Source of the DNA: Saprospiraceae bacterium
GTDB lineage: Bacteria; Bacteroidota; Bacteroidia; Chitinophagales; Saprospiraceae
DNA: 64,000 bases
Direction of reading: 5' to 3'
Assembly: GCA_016714985.1 (NCBI GenBank)
Contig: JADKBS010000006.1
Location: forward strand, 1 to 64,000
Shown: positions 1 to 8,827 of the stretch, in pieces
How positions within the stretch are numbered: the first letter of the stretch is position 1
How the letters are laid out: each line of letters opens with the position of its first letter
Notes under the pieces: generated by a model
The model's database searches: none
Seen by the model: the letters and a program-made list of their open reading frames with translations, nothing else
Told to the model about the DNA's origin: nothing
Position numbers and translations under genes: made by a program

Positions 1-776
1 AAACCCCCATTCCACGTAGCTATCGGCGATGATGGGTATCGGCTTGTTAATCAAGGATAAGCACCACTTTGCCCACAAGGTGCTGGCATTTCTCCTCTAA
101 GCGAACGGCAACCACCACGTCCGCCATTATGGCTTCGGGGCGTTGGCGTAGCGATGACGATGCCGTCGGTGGGGTCGCCAACGAGGTTGTATTTTGATAT
201 GGAACAATCCGCGAATTCCTCCTCCCGGCGGATGACTTCCTGCTCAAAACCGTCTTCGCTTCTCATTCCAGTTGGTCAGCGTGCAGGCTACGGTAGAGTT
301 TAGTTTTATGGCGCGGCCAACAAAACATGGATAACAGCACGGCTGAGGCTTCATCGTGAAACGGGTGCGCTGCCAGTCGCACCGTTCAGTTTCTTTAATC
401 TGGTCGAGGATGATGCCGTATTTTTCCTTCCAAATCAAAGGCGTGTTTCAGAAACTCGTCCCGTGGGATGTCGCCTTTTTGATGCCCTGTTTGCGCAGCA
501 ACCGCACCACTTTCGCCTCCGTGGCGATGCTGGCATGGTCGGTGCCGGGTACCCAGCAGGCGTTCTTGCCCTGCATCCTCGCCCGGCGGATGAGCACGTC
601 CTCGATGGTGTTGTTGAGCATGGCCCATGTGCAGCACGCCCGTCACGTTAGGCGGCGGTATGACGATCGTGGAAAAGGCTCCCGCCTGTCCGGCTCGGAG
701 TGGAAATAGCTTTTCGCCTCCCAATGGGCGTACTCAGCGTTCTTCGGTTTCTTTGGGAGTATCGCGGATAAGACAT
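1..776 (-). pseudogene. valS: valine-tRNA ligase, 5' part, frame broken, runs off left edge
   Basis: Valyl-tRNA synthetase charges tRNA-Val in the cytoplasm. The class I signature PPPNVTGVLHMGH (HMGH is the HIGH motif) is readable around 620-670, followed by ACWVPGTDHASIATE, KEKYGIILDQIK, DWQRTRFTM and KYNLVGDPTDGIVIAT, all in the right ValS order. The pieces lie in different frames of the minus strand. At least five indels are needed to join them, for example five A instead of six in the IKKGDIP codons, three T instead of two before WKEKYG, and two bases missing after MGH. The start is placed at the ATG at 776, which directly follows a TCAAACCC-like repeat stretch. The 3' half lies outside the window. 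It is either a decayed copy or a poorly read contig end; an essential gene and homopolymer-type errors favour the latter. Confidence 0.8.
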
Positions 777-981
777 ATTGTTTGGTTTGAAGCGTTGGAT
801 GGGTTTGAGGGGTTTGAATTGTTTAATAAATCGGTCATTTTTTGGCCTTTGTTCCAAATTAAGGCGCAAAGAAAATGGGTTTGGTTGAAATCTTGACAAA
901 GAAGTGCAAATGAAATCAGAGATGCCAGCTATTCTTCGGCTTTATTGGGAAAGGGTTTCCAGTAAAGAAGTTCAAATTACA

Positions 982-1195
982 TTAATGTAAAACGATAAAA
1001 GAGGTAGAGTAGGTGATATTTTGCCCAAATAACAGACAATGGTAAAAACCAGGTAAAAAGTCTTCAACATCAATCTTGCTGTTGGACTTCTTATCCAACA
1101 AAGCAAGATTGCCTATTCCATGCAAATTAAATTCGCTAGTTATTTCTGTACTAATATTATCTACAAACTGCCTATCTTCATCACTTAATTTTGAA
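982..1195 (-). pseudogene. truncated gene remnant, possibly DUF262/DUF1524 (GmrSD-like) C-terminus
   Basis: An open frame of about 70 residues enters from the left end of the insertion sequence and ends at 982. It contains GIGNLALLDKKSNSKI, which resembles the IGNLxLLD segment of DUF262/DUF1524 (GmrSD-type) nucleases. Nothing upstream survives because the IS3 element begins at 1196 and the DNA beyond it belongs to hsdM. The stretch is visibly more AT-rich than its surroundings, as defence genes often are. The family call rests on one motif recalled from memory and is weak. The 205 bases to its right-hand neighbour valS (777-981) show only a TCAAACCC-type repeat near 780-830. Confidence 0.3.
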
Positions 1196-1313
1196 TGAGG
1201 TACTCCCCAATGGTTGGACAGTTTTGAGTGAAAGTTAAACTTGAACACCTATTTTTTTAATTAATTTAAAAACAACAACAACAAACAATTTTTAAATTTT
1301 TTGTGTCACGTTT

Positions 1314-2159
1314 TTAAGTCCTTGTTTTAAAAATGTCTGCCGGTGTTTTGAAGTCAAGTGCCTTGTGTTTTCGCTCGTTGTTGTAAAAGTAAAAATACTT
1401 TTCCAGGCCGTCATACAGTTGCAGGCCATCAGCATACCCATGGAGGTAAATGTCCTCGTACTTGACGCTTCGCCACAGCCGTTCGACAAAAACGTTGTCC
1501 AGCGCCCTTCCTTTCCCATCCATGCTGATGGCGATTTCATGGCCCTTCAGGACTTGGGTGAAGGCTCTTGAAGTGAACTGGCTGCCCTGGTCCGTGTTGA
1601 AAATTTCAGGGCACTCCCATTTCCCCAAGGCCGCCTCAAGGGCCTCTATGCAAAAGCCTACGCCCAGGGAATTCGAGAGCGTCCAGGACAGCACGAACCG
1701 GGAGTACCAGTCAATCACCGCACAGAGGTACATGAACCCGTCCTTCATCGGCACATACGTGATGTCGGTTGACCAAACATGGCCGGGGCGCTCGATGCGG
1801 ACACCCCGAAGCAGATAAGGGAAAACCTCGTGCTCGCTGTTGGGGACGGACGTCCTTTGTGCGCTCAACGGCGGATAGACGGCCATGATGCCCATCAGCC
1901 GCAACAAGCGCCTCACCCTTTTGATGTTGACGCAGGTGAACGGTTCGGGCAGGTTTGCCTGTATCCTTTCCACCCCATAGTACGGGTGCGCCATGAAAAT
2001 CTTGTCCATCTCCAGCATCAGGGCAAGGTTTTCCGCACTCTCGCCACGGGGCTCGTAGTAGATGGAAGAGCGGGGCACTTCCAATAAACGGCACTGTTCG
2101 GCGATGCTCAGGCCCCTGCAACCCGGCTCGATGAGCGAGCGATGTACAGCCAGGCTCAT
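1314..2159 (-). CDS. IS3-family transposase OrfB (integrase catalytic domain)
   Basis: This is the DDE recombinase half of an IS3 transposase, which cuts and joins the element's ends. The three acidic residues sit in STDITYV, NTDQGSQFTS and NVFVERLWRSVKYE, and the C-terminus has the usual YNNERKHKALDFKTP block. An HTH_21-like stretch with HPYYGVERI precedes the rve domain. The ATG at 2159 overlaps the end of orfA. In the transposase this frame is normally reached by -1 slippage on the run of eight T (A in the mRNA) at 2171-2178, giving an OrfAB fusion. The frame is intact and about 281 residues, normal for the family. Confidence 0.85.
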   Translation of the reverse strand: MSLAVHRSLIEPGCRGLSIAEQCRLLEVPRSSIYYEPRGESAENLALMLEMDKIFMAHPYYGVERIQANLPEPFTCVNIKRVRRLLRLMGIMAVYPPLSAQRTSVPNSEHEVFPYLLRGVRIERPGHVWSTDITYVPMKDGFMYLCAVIDWYSRFVLSWTLSNSLGVGFCIEALEAALGKWECPEIFNTDQGSQFTSRAFTQVLKGHEIAISMDGKGRALDNVFVERLWRSVKYEDIYLHGYADGLQLYDGLEKYFYFYNNERKHKALDFKTPADIFKTRT

Positions 2160-2455
2160 TGGGCTGAAAGTTTTTTTTGGACACGTCGTAAGTAGTCCAA
2201 TTCCACTTCCAACTGTCCAATTTTTTGATACAAGGGCGCCGTAATGGTTTCGATGTCCAGCGCAGCAGCAGGGGAATCTTTGCCAAATAATTCGGGCAAA
2301 GCATCCATCGCCTGCCTTTTCCAATCCGTGATTTGCTGAGGGTGCAGGCTGAATTCTTTGGCAAGGGCACTCATGGTCTTGCGTTCTTTGAGTGCTTCTA
2401 TGACCACTTTTGTTTTAAAATTGCCGTCGAACCGACGTCGATTTCTTTGACTCAT
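2156..2455 (-). CDS. IS3-family transposase OrfA (HTH_Tnp_1)
   Basis: This 99-residue protein is the DNA-binding half of the IS3 transposase. It begins MSQRNRRRFDGNFKTKVV and continues with an SALAKEFSLHPQQITDWK helix-turn-helix, then a leucine-zipper-like segment (IGQLEVELDYLRRVQKKL) that mediates multimerisation in this family. The stop overlaps the orfB start, and the A8 slippery run lies seven codons before the stop. It is intact, with normal length for the family. Confidence 0.85.
   Translation of the reverse strand: MSQRNRRRFDGNFKTKVVIEALKERKTMSALAKEFSLHPQQITDWKRQAMDALPELFGKDSPAAALDIETITAPLYQKIGQLEVELDYLRRVQKKLSAQ
2171..2178 (-). promoter_or_regulatory. programmed -1 frameshift site of the IS3 element
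   Basis: A run of eight T on the plus strand (AAAAAAAA in the transcript) lies in the orfA/orfB overlap. Slippage of one base moves the ribosome from the orfA frame (QKKLSAQ stop) to the orfB frame (KKTFSPMSLA). This is the standard way IS3 elements make their OrfAB transposase; here the site is seen and its use is inferred. Confidence 0.6.
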
Positions 2456-2569
2456 TTTTTAATTTTTTGAACTGTGAAAGTTAGACATTCAAGTTTAACT
2501 TCCTGTCCAAAAATTGGGGAGTATTACACCTCCGGCACCACCCCACCTCCGTCCATTTATACCCTTTCC

Positions 2570-5056
2570 TTATTTCCATGTGTATCCCATTTTTTCAAGG
2601 TGAGCGTTTACTTTTTCCTCCAGAGCCTTCACCGCTTCCAGTTGTCGGGGCAGCGGGGTATCGTAGCGGTCGGCCAGTTCCTTGATGCGCTGCGTGAGGC
2701 GCTGGCTGATGCGCTGCATCTCGGTGGCCACGGCGGCATCGAGGGTGGCTATCCATTTATCGTCCACCACGAGGGTTTTTAACTCGTCGTCGGTGAGGGT
2801 TGGGTATTTTGCCCAGACCTTGGTTTCAAGGTCGGCTTGTAGTTTTTTTATAGACTTGTTCAGGGCAATGATATTGTCGTGCAGTTCGATATAGGCTTTT
2901 AGCACGGCCCTTTCTTCTTCGAAGACTTCCATTTTGGCCCTTTCCTCCTTATTCTTCGGCGTTATCTTTGCAGCCGCTTTTTGGCCAAGGCCAGCGTCAC
3001 CTCGTTCTTGTCGTTCATGGCATCCATCAGCAGGCCCTCTTCGCCGCCGTTTTCCCTCGTATTCTCTATTTGCGGGCAATGGCGTCCTGTTTCGCCTCCT
3101 GTTCTTCGATGGCCCGACGTTCCTTCCAGAAATACCTTGTCCACCACCAGCCCCGGCCGTAGCAGTCGGCTTTCCATTCCCTCCAGCCCGCCCACCTCCT
3201 TTTCGGTGGTCTTGCCGTTTTTGTCCTTGTTGCCTTTTTTGATGCGATAGACCTCCCGCCCGGCCTTCCAGCCATCGTCGGAAATGGTATAGACATCGTC
3301 CTGCATCGCCTCGTTCCAGTAGGCCATCAGGTGCTGGTACATATCGTATTGGTCGAGCAGCAGCAGGGCGCCGAAGGCCGACAGCAGGTCTTCGGATAGC
3401 TGGTGGATGAGCTGCTTGGGCTTCACGCCCTCCGCCAAGCCTTTCAGCACGGGGATGTTGCGCTGATTCCATTCGCCATAGACGGCGCTCACGGTCTGGC
3501 TGTATTTCGTGAATTCGGGATGCTCGAAGATGGTGCTTTTGATGGCCGATTTCTCGATTTGGAGGTCGCTGTAGCCGGGCCGGACATTCGGGGCAAACAA
3601 GGCTTTGCGCAGGCCGGGATATACCCGCCAATAGTCGCCGAGGGCATCGAGGTCGGCATTGGGGATGCCGCCGAGCAGGTGGGCGCTGATGTCCTGCACG
3701 TCTTCCGCCTCTTGGCTGTCTATATAGCGGGGCAGGTTCAGGTTGTAGTCCTTTTCCTCGATTTCCGAGAGGGGCACGATGCGGCTATACTTGTCGAGTT
3801 CGAGCTGCTTGTTGAACACGTCCACGATTTTGTGGATGTCCTGGTCCCGCAGTCGGTTTTTGGGGCCGTCCTTGGCGAAGCCCTTGCCAGCGTCCACCAT
3901 AAAGATGGCCTTGCGGTTCTGGGCGTTCTCCTTGTCCAGCACGATGAGGCAGGCGGGTATGCCCGTGCCGAAGAACAGGTTGGCGGGCAGCCCGATGATG
4001 CCCTTGATATAGCCCCGCCGGAGGAGGTTCTTGCGGATTTCCGCCTCGGCGTTCCCCCGGAACAGCACGCCGTGCGGCAGGATGACGGCGGCCTTGCCCG
4101 TACTTTTCAGCGAGCGCAGCATGTGCAGCAGAAAGGCAAAATCGCCGTTCTTGGCAGGCGGCACCCCGAAGCCCTCGAAACGGCCATAGTCGTCGTCGGT
4201 CTCGGTTTCCACTTTCAGGCCATTGCTCCAGTTTTTGGAGGAAAACGGCGGATTGGCCACTATATAGTCGAAGCGCTTGAGGCTCCCGTCGGGTTCCTTG
4301 AACTGTGGGTCGGAGAGGGTGCTGTTGCCCGTGCATTTGATGAGCGCCGTCGGGCAATTGTGCAGTACCATGTTCATGCGGGCGAGGCCAGCGGTGGCGC
4401 TTTCTTTTTCCTGTCCGTAAATAGTGACGCTGCGTTCGGCCTCGGCGGCCACTTTCAGCAAGAGCGAACCGGAGCCACAGGTGGGGTCATAGACCGTGGT
4501 CGTGCTGCTGCTGTTCCCGTGGTTGATGCCGATGATTTTGGCCATGATGCGGCTCACCTCCGCCGGGGTATAGAACTGCCCCTTGCTCTTGCCGCTCTCC
4601 GTGGCGAAGTTGCGCATGAGGTACTCGTAGGCATCGCCGAGGATGTCGTCGCCCTCCGCCTTGTTCTTGCTGAAATTCAGTTCCGGCTTTTCAAAAATGG
4701 CAATGAGGTTGCTCAGTCGCTTTACTCTTTCGTCGCCGTGCCCAGTTTCTCCGGGTTGTCAAAGTCCACCTTGATGCTGCCGAGGTTCTTGTTCGCCTTT
4801 TCAATGGGGTCAATGATTTGCTTGTTGATAAGGTCGCCGATGTCGGGGTTGCCCTTCAGCGCCACCATGTCCTTGAAGCTGGCCCCCGCTGGCACGCTGA
4901 TGAGGGCAAAAGCACCCCGGCGTATTTGTCGGGAGTGCATTTGATAAAGAGCATGATGAGTACATAGTCCTTGTACTCGCTGGCGTCCATGCCGCCCCGC
5001 AGCTCGTCGCAACTTGCCCAGATGGAGGAGTAGAGTTCTGATTTTTTTATGGCCAT
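2570..5056 (-). pseudogene. hsdM: type I restriction-modification methyltransferase subunit HsdM, frame broken
   Basis: HsdM carries the adenine-N6 methyltransferase of type I R-M enzymes and works with HsdS (target recognition) and HsdR (cleavage). It starts MAIKKSELYSSIWASCDELR; next come the GQFYTPAEVS segment, SAM motif DPTCGSGSLLLK, catalytic motif IVANPPFSS, and a C-terminal helical stretch ending AHLEKMGYTWK at 2570. All parts are in order, about 830 residues in total, a normal long HsdM. The frame breaks about six times, each repairable by one base in a short run: near 4923 (C), 4731 (G), 3130 (extra G), 3066 (A) and 2978 (A5 for A6). No hsdS or hsdR is adjacent: the stop is 41 bp from the IS3 element on one side, and a second IS lies upstream. 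Confidence 0.8.
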
Positions 5057-5072
5057 TGTGTTGTATCAATAA

Positions 5073-5115
5073 AAAGACCCGTCATCTCGACAATTTGCCG
5101 GAGTGACGGGTCTTT
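5073..5115. terminator. strong hairpin upstream of hsdM
   Basis: AAAGACCCGTCA (5073-5084) pairs perfectly with TGACGGGTCTTT (5104-5115) around a 19-nt loop. It sits 17 bp before the hsdM start codon, so it is either a terminator or attenuator of rightward or leftward transcripts or part of a dispersed repeat. The 5057-5253 gap holds this hairpin and the following palindrome, and nothing else that I recognise. Confidence 0.5.
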
Positions 5116-5122
5116 AGGTGGC

Positions 5123-5155
5123 AGACTTTCCAAGTTTTCAAAACTTGGAAAGTCT
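5123..5155. repeat. perfect 33-nt palindrome (REP-like)
   Basis: AGACTTTCCAAGTTTT (5123-5138) and its exact reverse complement (5140-5155) flank a single central C. Sixteen perfect base pairs without a T tail suggest a REP-type dispersed palindrome or protein-binding site more than a simple terminator. I know similar sequences as common intergenic palindromes in Bacteroidota, but only one copy is present in this window. Confidence 0.6.
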
Positions 5156-5295
5156 TGTGCTACTAAAATGAATGGGCTAAAAACGTGCGTCATGCGCTTG
5201 GTGTTTGGTGCGGCGTGAAGGTATAAGCTTTTTCCAAAATAAGAAAAAGCCATGACTCGTCCTAAAATAGCTTTTACACTAAACTGTGTAAAACT

Positions 5296-6583
5296 GTGAC
5301 AGAGCAAATCAAGAAAGTCAAGTCTCACAACCGCTACCGACGAACCTGCCCAAGATAGCGAAAGAGTACTATCGGGAGCGGCCAGCTATGCGGTGCTGGC
5401 CGAAGAGCACGGGCTAAGGGACAAGGACGTGGCAAAAGAATTCGTCAAATGGTACCGCCGGAAGTGCGAACTTGCTGGCGAAAACGAACCGCACATGCCC
5501 GAAAAAAAGGGGCCCGAGCCCAAGGGCGACGAGCAGTCGCTCAAAGAACAAATCAGGAACTGCAAAAACGGCTGGCACTGCCGAGCTCAAGTGGAAGCCC
5601 TTGAGACGATGATAGACATCGCCGAGGGGCAACGCACCGATATCCGAAAAAGTCTGGCGCCAAGCAGTCGAAAGATGAAGTCCTACTACAAGACCGTCGG
5701 CTTGGCGGTCCTGTGCGGGCTGTTTGGCAAGAGCCGCCAAGCCTATTACGAACAAATTTGGCACGAGGAAAGGCCCTCTTCGAGGACCCGTCATCGTGGA
5801 CCCGGCAGGGAGCGGCGCATCGCCCGTCGGTGGCGGGCGCAACCCGTACCAGATACTGAAGCCGGAGCTGAACGCCCGCGGGGCATGTCGGGCGTGACCG
5901 CTCTTCGAGGTGCTCAGGAGAACGGCCTGCTCGTCAAGCGCCGCTGATGGCGGGCGGTGACGACCATGAGCCGTCACGGGCTGCCGCTGTGGCCCAACCT
6001 GCCAAGGGGCTGGTGGTGGCACGGGCGGGGCAGCTCTGGGTCAGCGACATCACCTACATCCGGGTGGGCGAGCTTCTGCTACCTGATACGACAACGGACG
6101 CCTACTCGCACCAGGTCGTGGGGCACAACTTCGGGGCCTGCATGGACGCCGCCTTCTGCCTCGTGGCGCTGCAGATGGCGCTGCCTTCCCGGTGCCGCCC
6201 GGAACTGGAACTGGTGCACCACTCCGACCGGGGGCTGCAGTACTGCTCCAAGCTGTACACGGACCTGCTCAAGGGGAACGCATCGCCATCAGCATGACGG
6301 AGAACGGCGACCCTTGGAGAACGCCGTGGCCGAACGGATGAACGGCATGCTGAAGGACAGCTTCGAACTGGACCGCACATTCTCTTCCTTTGAAGAAGCG
6401 CAGCAGTTCATCCTCGAGGCCATCACGTACTACAACGAGCGCCGCCCCCACTCCTCGTGCGACAAGCTGACGCCAAAAGAGGCCAGCGAACGCACGGGGC
6501 CCCTCAAAAGGCACTGGAAGAGCTATTCCGAAAAGGCCGCAGCCAAGGCCGAAAGGGAAGCTGCGAAGGGCAAAGGGGGGTGA
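5296..6583 (+). pseudogene. IS3-family transposase (OrfA+OrfB), multiple frameshifts
   Basis: This is the transposase of the element above. OrfA starts at a GTG (5296) with TEQIKKVKSHNRYRR, changes frame, and continues as VLAEEHGLRDKDVAKEFVKWYRRKC. OrfB begins near 5674 with MKSYYKTVGLAVLCGLFGKSR. The catalytic residues survive in VSDITYI, HHSDRGLQY and NAVAERMNGMLK, and the end has YYNERRPHSSCDKLTPKEA. At least four frame changes separate these blocks (near 5330, 5385, 5830-5950 and 6285). A working transposase cannot be read as written. Confidence 0.75.
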
Positions 6584-6615
6584 CCGCCACTTGGCCGCCC
6601 AGGCAAAGCTGGCAC

Positions 6616-6747
6616 TTGGTCGGCGGCGGCGTAAAGGACGCAGCCATGTGGTTTTGACGTATTTTTTTGCCCCGCAGGGCCATGGTAGCCCAACAGAAAA
6701 GGGGCGCAAAAATAATACGCCAAAATCTTGACCCCGCCGCCGACCAA
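6616..6747. repeat. long imperfect inverted repeat in the IS right arm
   Basis: The outer arms TTGGTCGGCGGCGG (6616-6629) and CCGCCGCCGACCAA (6734-6747) are perfect complements. Inner arms TTTTGACGTATTTTTTTGCC (from 6654) and its near-complement GGCGCAAAAATAATACGCCAAAA (6704-6726) also pair. The whole can fold as one extended hairpin of about 130 nt. It lies just after the transposase frame and before the iterons, so it may be a terminator or a structure acting in transposition. Confidence 0.6.
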
Positions 6748-6820
6748 AACCAAAATCGCCTAAGCGGTCAAATGGCTAGGAATGCCAACGGTGCCGGGAG
6801 ATGGCCAAAAACGTTTTTGA

Positions 6821-6930
6821 CTGTAAAGGAATATCAGGACTCAATTTGGCTGTAAAGCTTTTTCAGGACTACTTTTGTGACTGTAAAACCCAACCGGACT
6901 ATCTATTAACCTGTAAGGTTTTTCAGGACG
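6821..6930 (+). repeat. four ~30-bp-spaced iterons at the transposon right end
   Basis: Copies start at 6821, 6850, 6881 and 6911, a spacing of 29-31 bp: CTGTAAAGGAATATCAGGAC, CTGTAAAGCTTTTTCAGGAC, CTGTAAAACCCAACCGGAC and CTGTAAGGTTTTTCAGGAC. Conserved cores are CTGTAA and CAGGAC. An inverted copy, GTCCTAAAATAGCTTTTACA, occurs at 5259-5278. Evenly spaced copies, three helical turns apart, look like binding sites for a multimeric transposase. Confidence 0.7.
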
Positions 6931-6935
6931 AGACA

Positions 6936-7003
6936 CTCACACCCCCTCTCACCCCTCTCACTCTCTCACCCTCTCACCCTCTCACCTCTCCTCTCTCCTC
7001 TCT
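6936..7003. repeat. CTCTCACC low-complexity tract
   Basis: A pyrimidine-rich tract made of CTCTCACC/CTCTC words fills the space between the IS right end and the stop of the ABC ATPase gene. It is one of the window's many short-word arrays; on the minus strand it lies directly 3' of the importer operon. Confidence 0.6.
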
Positions 7004-7006
7004 CTT

Positions 7007-7861
7007 TCAAGAACCCAACATCACCGCCTTTATCTCCCTCGCCAGTTCGAGGTGGTCGCCATTGAGGCCGCCAGACCAGGCGAGGCCCAATTCCTTGAGG
7101 TCGAAGTGTTTGAGGATGGTGCCGTGGCTAGCGTGTCCGCCGCCGGGAAGGGAAGGGTAGCCGAGGACGTGGATGGAGTCGGCCAGTTCGATGGCCAGTT
7201 CGATGTCGTGGGTGCTGAATAGGATGGTGTTCAGTTCGTGGCTGCTGCAAATCAGGTCGAAGGCCCGCTTCACGCTTTCAATATTGCCGACATCGAGGCC
7301 GCTGAACGGCTCGTCGAGGATGATGAAAGTGCCGGAACTGAGCAGTTGTTCCAGGATGGCGGTGCGCTGCCGTTGTCCGCCGGAGAGTTCGTTGGGGTAC
7401 TGGTTTTTCACGTTTTCAAGGCCCCAGGCTGTGAGGGCAGCAGCGATTTTGTCCGCTTTCTCCTTTTCGGATTCCTTGCTCTTCCGCATGGCGAAGTGCA
7501 GCGCCTGCATCACGGTCTTGTGCCGGAACAGCGTGTATTTCTGGTCAACAAAGCCCACGTCGCCCTCATGGACGGCTTTTAAGGGGATCTCGTCGCCATT
7601 GCCCTTGAAATTGGCATAATCGGCCACCAGCACCTTGCCCGTGGTCGGCACCTCCAGCCCCGACAGCGCCCGGAACAGCGTGGACTTGCCCCGCCCGGAG
7701 CGCCCTACAAAGGCAATGGTCTGCCCTTGCTCCTTGCCGTCCCGCACGGTGTCGCATTCCGTGAAATTGATGTCCTTGATAATGGTTTTGCCATCGTAGG
7801 CCACGCTCAGGTCCTCAACTTTTAGGACGGGCGATTTTGTTTCATAATGTGGTTTAGGCAT
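7007..7861 (-). CDS. ABC transporter ATP-binding protein (nitrate/taurine-type)
   Basis: This is the cytoplasmic ATPase of the importer encoded at 7.0-10.9 kb. The 284 residues contain Walker A GRSGRGKST (53-61), a Q-loop region with DQKYTLFR, signature LSGGQRQR (159-166), Walker B FIILDEPFSGLD (about 179-190) and the H-loop STHD. The fold matches the TauB/SsuB/NrtD group that powers NitT/TauT-type importers. It is the last gene of the operon, about 190 bp after the permease, with a GATTGAGG word array ending 6 bp before its ATG. The frame is intact. The substrate cannot be read from the ATPase. Confidence 0.85.
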   Translation of the reverse strand: MPKPHYETKSPVLKVEDLSVAYDGKTIIKDINFTECDTVRDGKEQGQTIAFVGRSGRGKSTLFRALSGLEVPTTGKVLVADYANFKGNGDEIPLKAVHEGDVGFVDQKYTLFRHKTVMQALHFAMRKSKESEKEKADKIAAALTAWGLENVKNQYPNELSGGQRQRTAILEQLLSSGTFIILDEPFSGLDVGNIESVKRAFDLICSSHELNTILFSTHDIELAIELADSIHVLGYPSLPGGGHASHGTILKHFDLKELGLAWSGGLNGDHLELAREIKAVMLGS

Positions 7862-7867
7862 TTTTTA

Positions 7868-7919
7868 AGGATTGAGGGATTGAAGGATTGGAGGATTGAG
7901 GGATTGAAGGATTGAAGGG
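7868..7919. repeat. GATTGAGG/GATTGAAG octamer array
   Basis: Six or seven tandem 8-bp words (GATTGAGG, GATTGAAG, GATTGGAG) lie immediately upstream of the ATPase start codon at 7861. The array occupies the intercistronic space, not coding sequence. Confidence 0.7.
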
Positions 7920-7922
7920 GAG

Positions 7923-8036
7923 TCAGGAGGATTTTCCACCTGAGGTTCCTTTGGCTTTGGAGGAGATGGCCAGGATTTCGTCTGCTTCATGTTGTAAACG
8001 TTTCAGTTCGGTTTTATCAATATTGAAAGGTTGCAC
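7923..8036 (-). CDS. possible 37-residue small protein between permease and ATPase
   Basis: A short frame starts at GTG 8036 (or TTG 8042), 12 bp or less beyond the permease stop, and ends at TGA 7923. The product reads VQPFNIDKTELKRLQHEADE and then ILAISSKAKGTSGGKSS: a charged amphipathic helix with no membrane segment. It lies in the same direction as, and close to, the permease, so it could be translationally coupled. It is not part of the repeat array. I recognise no family, and chance or the C-terminal remnant of a lost gene is possible. Confidence 0.3.
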   Translation of the reverse strand: MQPFNIDKTELKRLQHEADEILAISSKAKGTSGGKSS

Positions 8037-8047
8037 CTTCAATCCCT

Positions 8048-8825
8048 CTAAATCCTCGAATACCTAAACAGCACCTTCCGCATATAATTCAAGAACTGGT
8101 CAATGCCAAGGCCGACCAGCAGGATGACGATTTGGAGTGCCAAAATGCGGCCGTGGTTCATGAATCGGTCGCTGTTCTTTATCAAAACACCGAGACCGCC
8201 CGCTGCCACGAGGATGGACTCCACGGTGACGAGCATCATCCAGGTGATGGCGAGGTTTTGGCGAAGGACTTCAATCACGTAATCGAGTCGGCCCTTGATG
8301 ACCACCTCCATCAGCACTTCCCAACGGCTGCAGCCAAGCGAACGGGCATGGTCAATCTCCTCCTGCGGGATGTCACGGATGACGCCCAGTAGCGAGGTGA
8401 TGAAGTATAGGCTCATGAACACCACCAGCACCCAGACCTGCATGGTACGGGCATCGGACACTATCATGGCCAAGTAGAAAGTGATGCCCGTCAGCGGCAG
8501 GTAACGCAACTGGCTCAGGAAATTGGCCCACCGGCTTGATGAACGGCACCGGCGACAGGTAGGCAATGGCCAACGAGATGACAATGGAAATAAGGGTGGC
8601 TTGTAGGCACAGTCCCAGCGAACTGACGATGTGCGAAACGAGGCCCTCGTTCCAAAGGCTTTTCATGCCTTCCATTACCTTGCCCGGTGGTGGGAGCAGG
8701 CTTTTTTCACCCGATGTTCCGATGAACCACCACGCAAGCACGAGCACTACCCAACAAGCGATGATGATGAGGCGTTGGTTGCCTTGCAATGCCTCAAAGG
8801 GCTTGAACCAATTTTTGAAAGTCAT
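8048..8825 (-). CDS. ABC transporter permease (BPD_transp_1, NitT/TauT type), one frameshift
   Basis: This is the inner-membrane channel of the importer. It starts at ATG 8825 (MTFKNWFKPFEALQGNQRL), followed by a first membrane helix IIACWVVLVLAWWFIG and the LLPPPGKVMEGM segment typical of TauC/SsuC N-termini. The EAA loop is EEIDHARSLGCSRWEVLMEV. The frame breaks near 8533 between FIKPVGQF and ANFLSQLRYLPLTGITF; removing one G from GGG restores a 258-residue protein ending RKVLFRYSRI. The open frame extends upstream of 8825 only through the heptamer array, which is not homologous to permeases. It sits between the binding protein and the ATPase genes. Confidence 0.8.
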
Positions 8826-8827
8826 TT

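Larger units (their letters stand above)
1196..2528 (-). mobile_element. IS3-family insertion sequence (IS150-like)
   Basis: The element is 1333 bp with imperfect terminal inverted repeats. The left end reads TGAGGTACTCCCCAATGG and the complement of the right end reads TGTAATACTCCCCAATTT; both continue into TTGGACAG and then AAGTTAAACTTGAA a few bases further in. It carries orfA and orfB in the usual overlapping -1 arrangement, both intact. No clear target-site duplication is visible (ends of flanks GAA and CCT), which suggests that a deletion or recombination followed insertion. This fits the cut gene remnant on its left and the missing hsdS after hsdM on its right. Confidence 0.85.
5254..6934 (+). 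mobile_element. decayed IS3-like element with iterons at its right end
   Basis: The limits are set by matching ends: the left end begins GACTCGTCCTAAAATAGCTT and the complement of the right end begins GTCTCGTCCTGAAAAACCTT. Between them lie a frame-broken IS3-type transposase (5296-6583), a long imperfect inverted repeat (6616-6747), and four copies of a CTGTAAAG..TTTCAGGACT word spaced about 30 bp (6821-6930). The left terminus is an inverted copy of the same word. At about 1680 bp it is longer than a usual IS3 because of the 350-bp noncoding right arm. No target duplication is evident. Confidence 0.6.

Noticed and set aside
3403..4944. A 513-residue open frame on the plus strand opposite hsdM
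   Set aside because: It is antisense to a clear HsdM; composition is Ala/Val/Leu/Glu-rich low complexity with no family signature, as expected for the complement of a coding strand.
6821..6930. Possible CRISPR array (four repeats, ~30-bp period)
   Set aside because: Repeats are degenerate, spacers are about 10 bp, and no cas genes are near. An inverted copy at the other end of the element points to transposon end sites.
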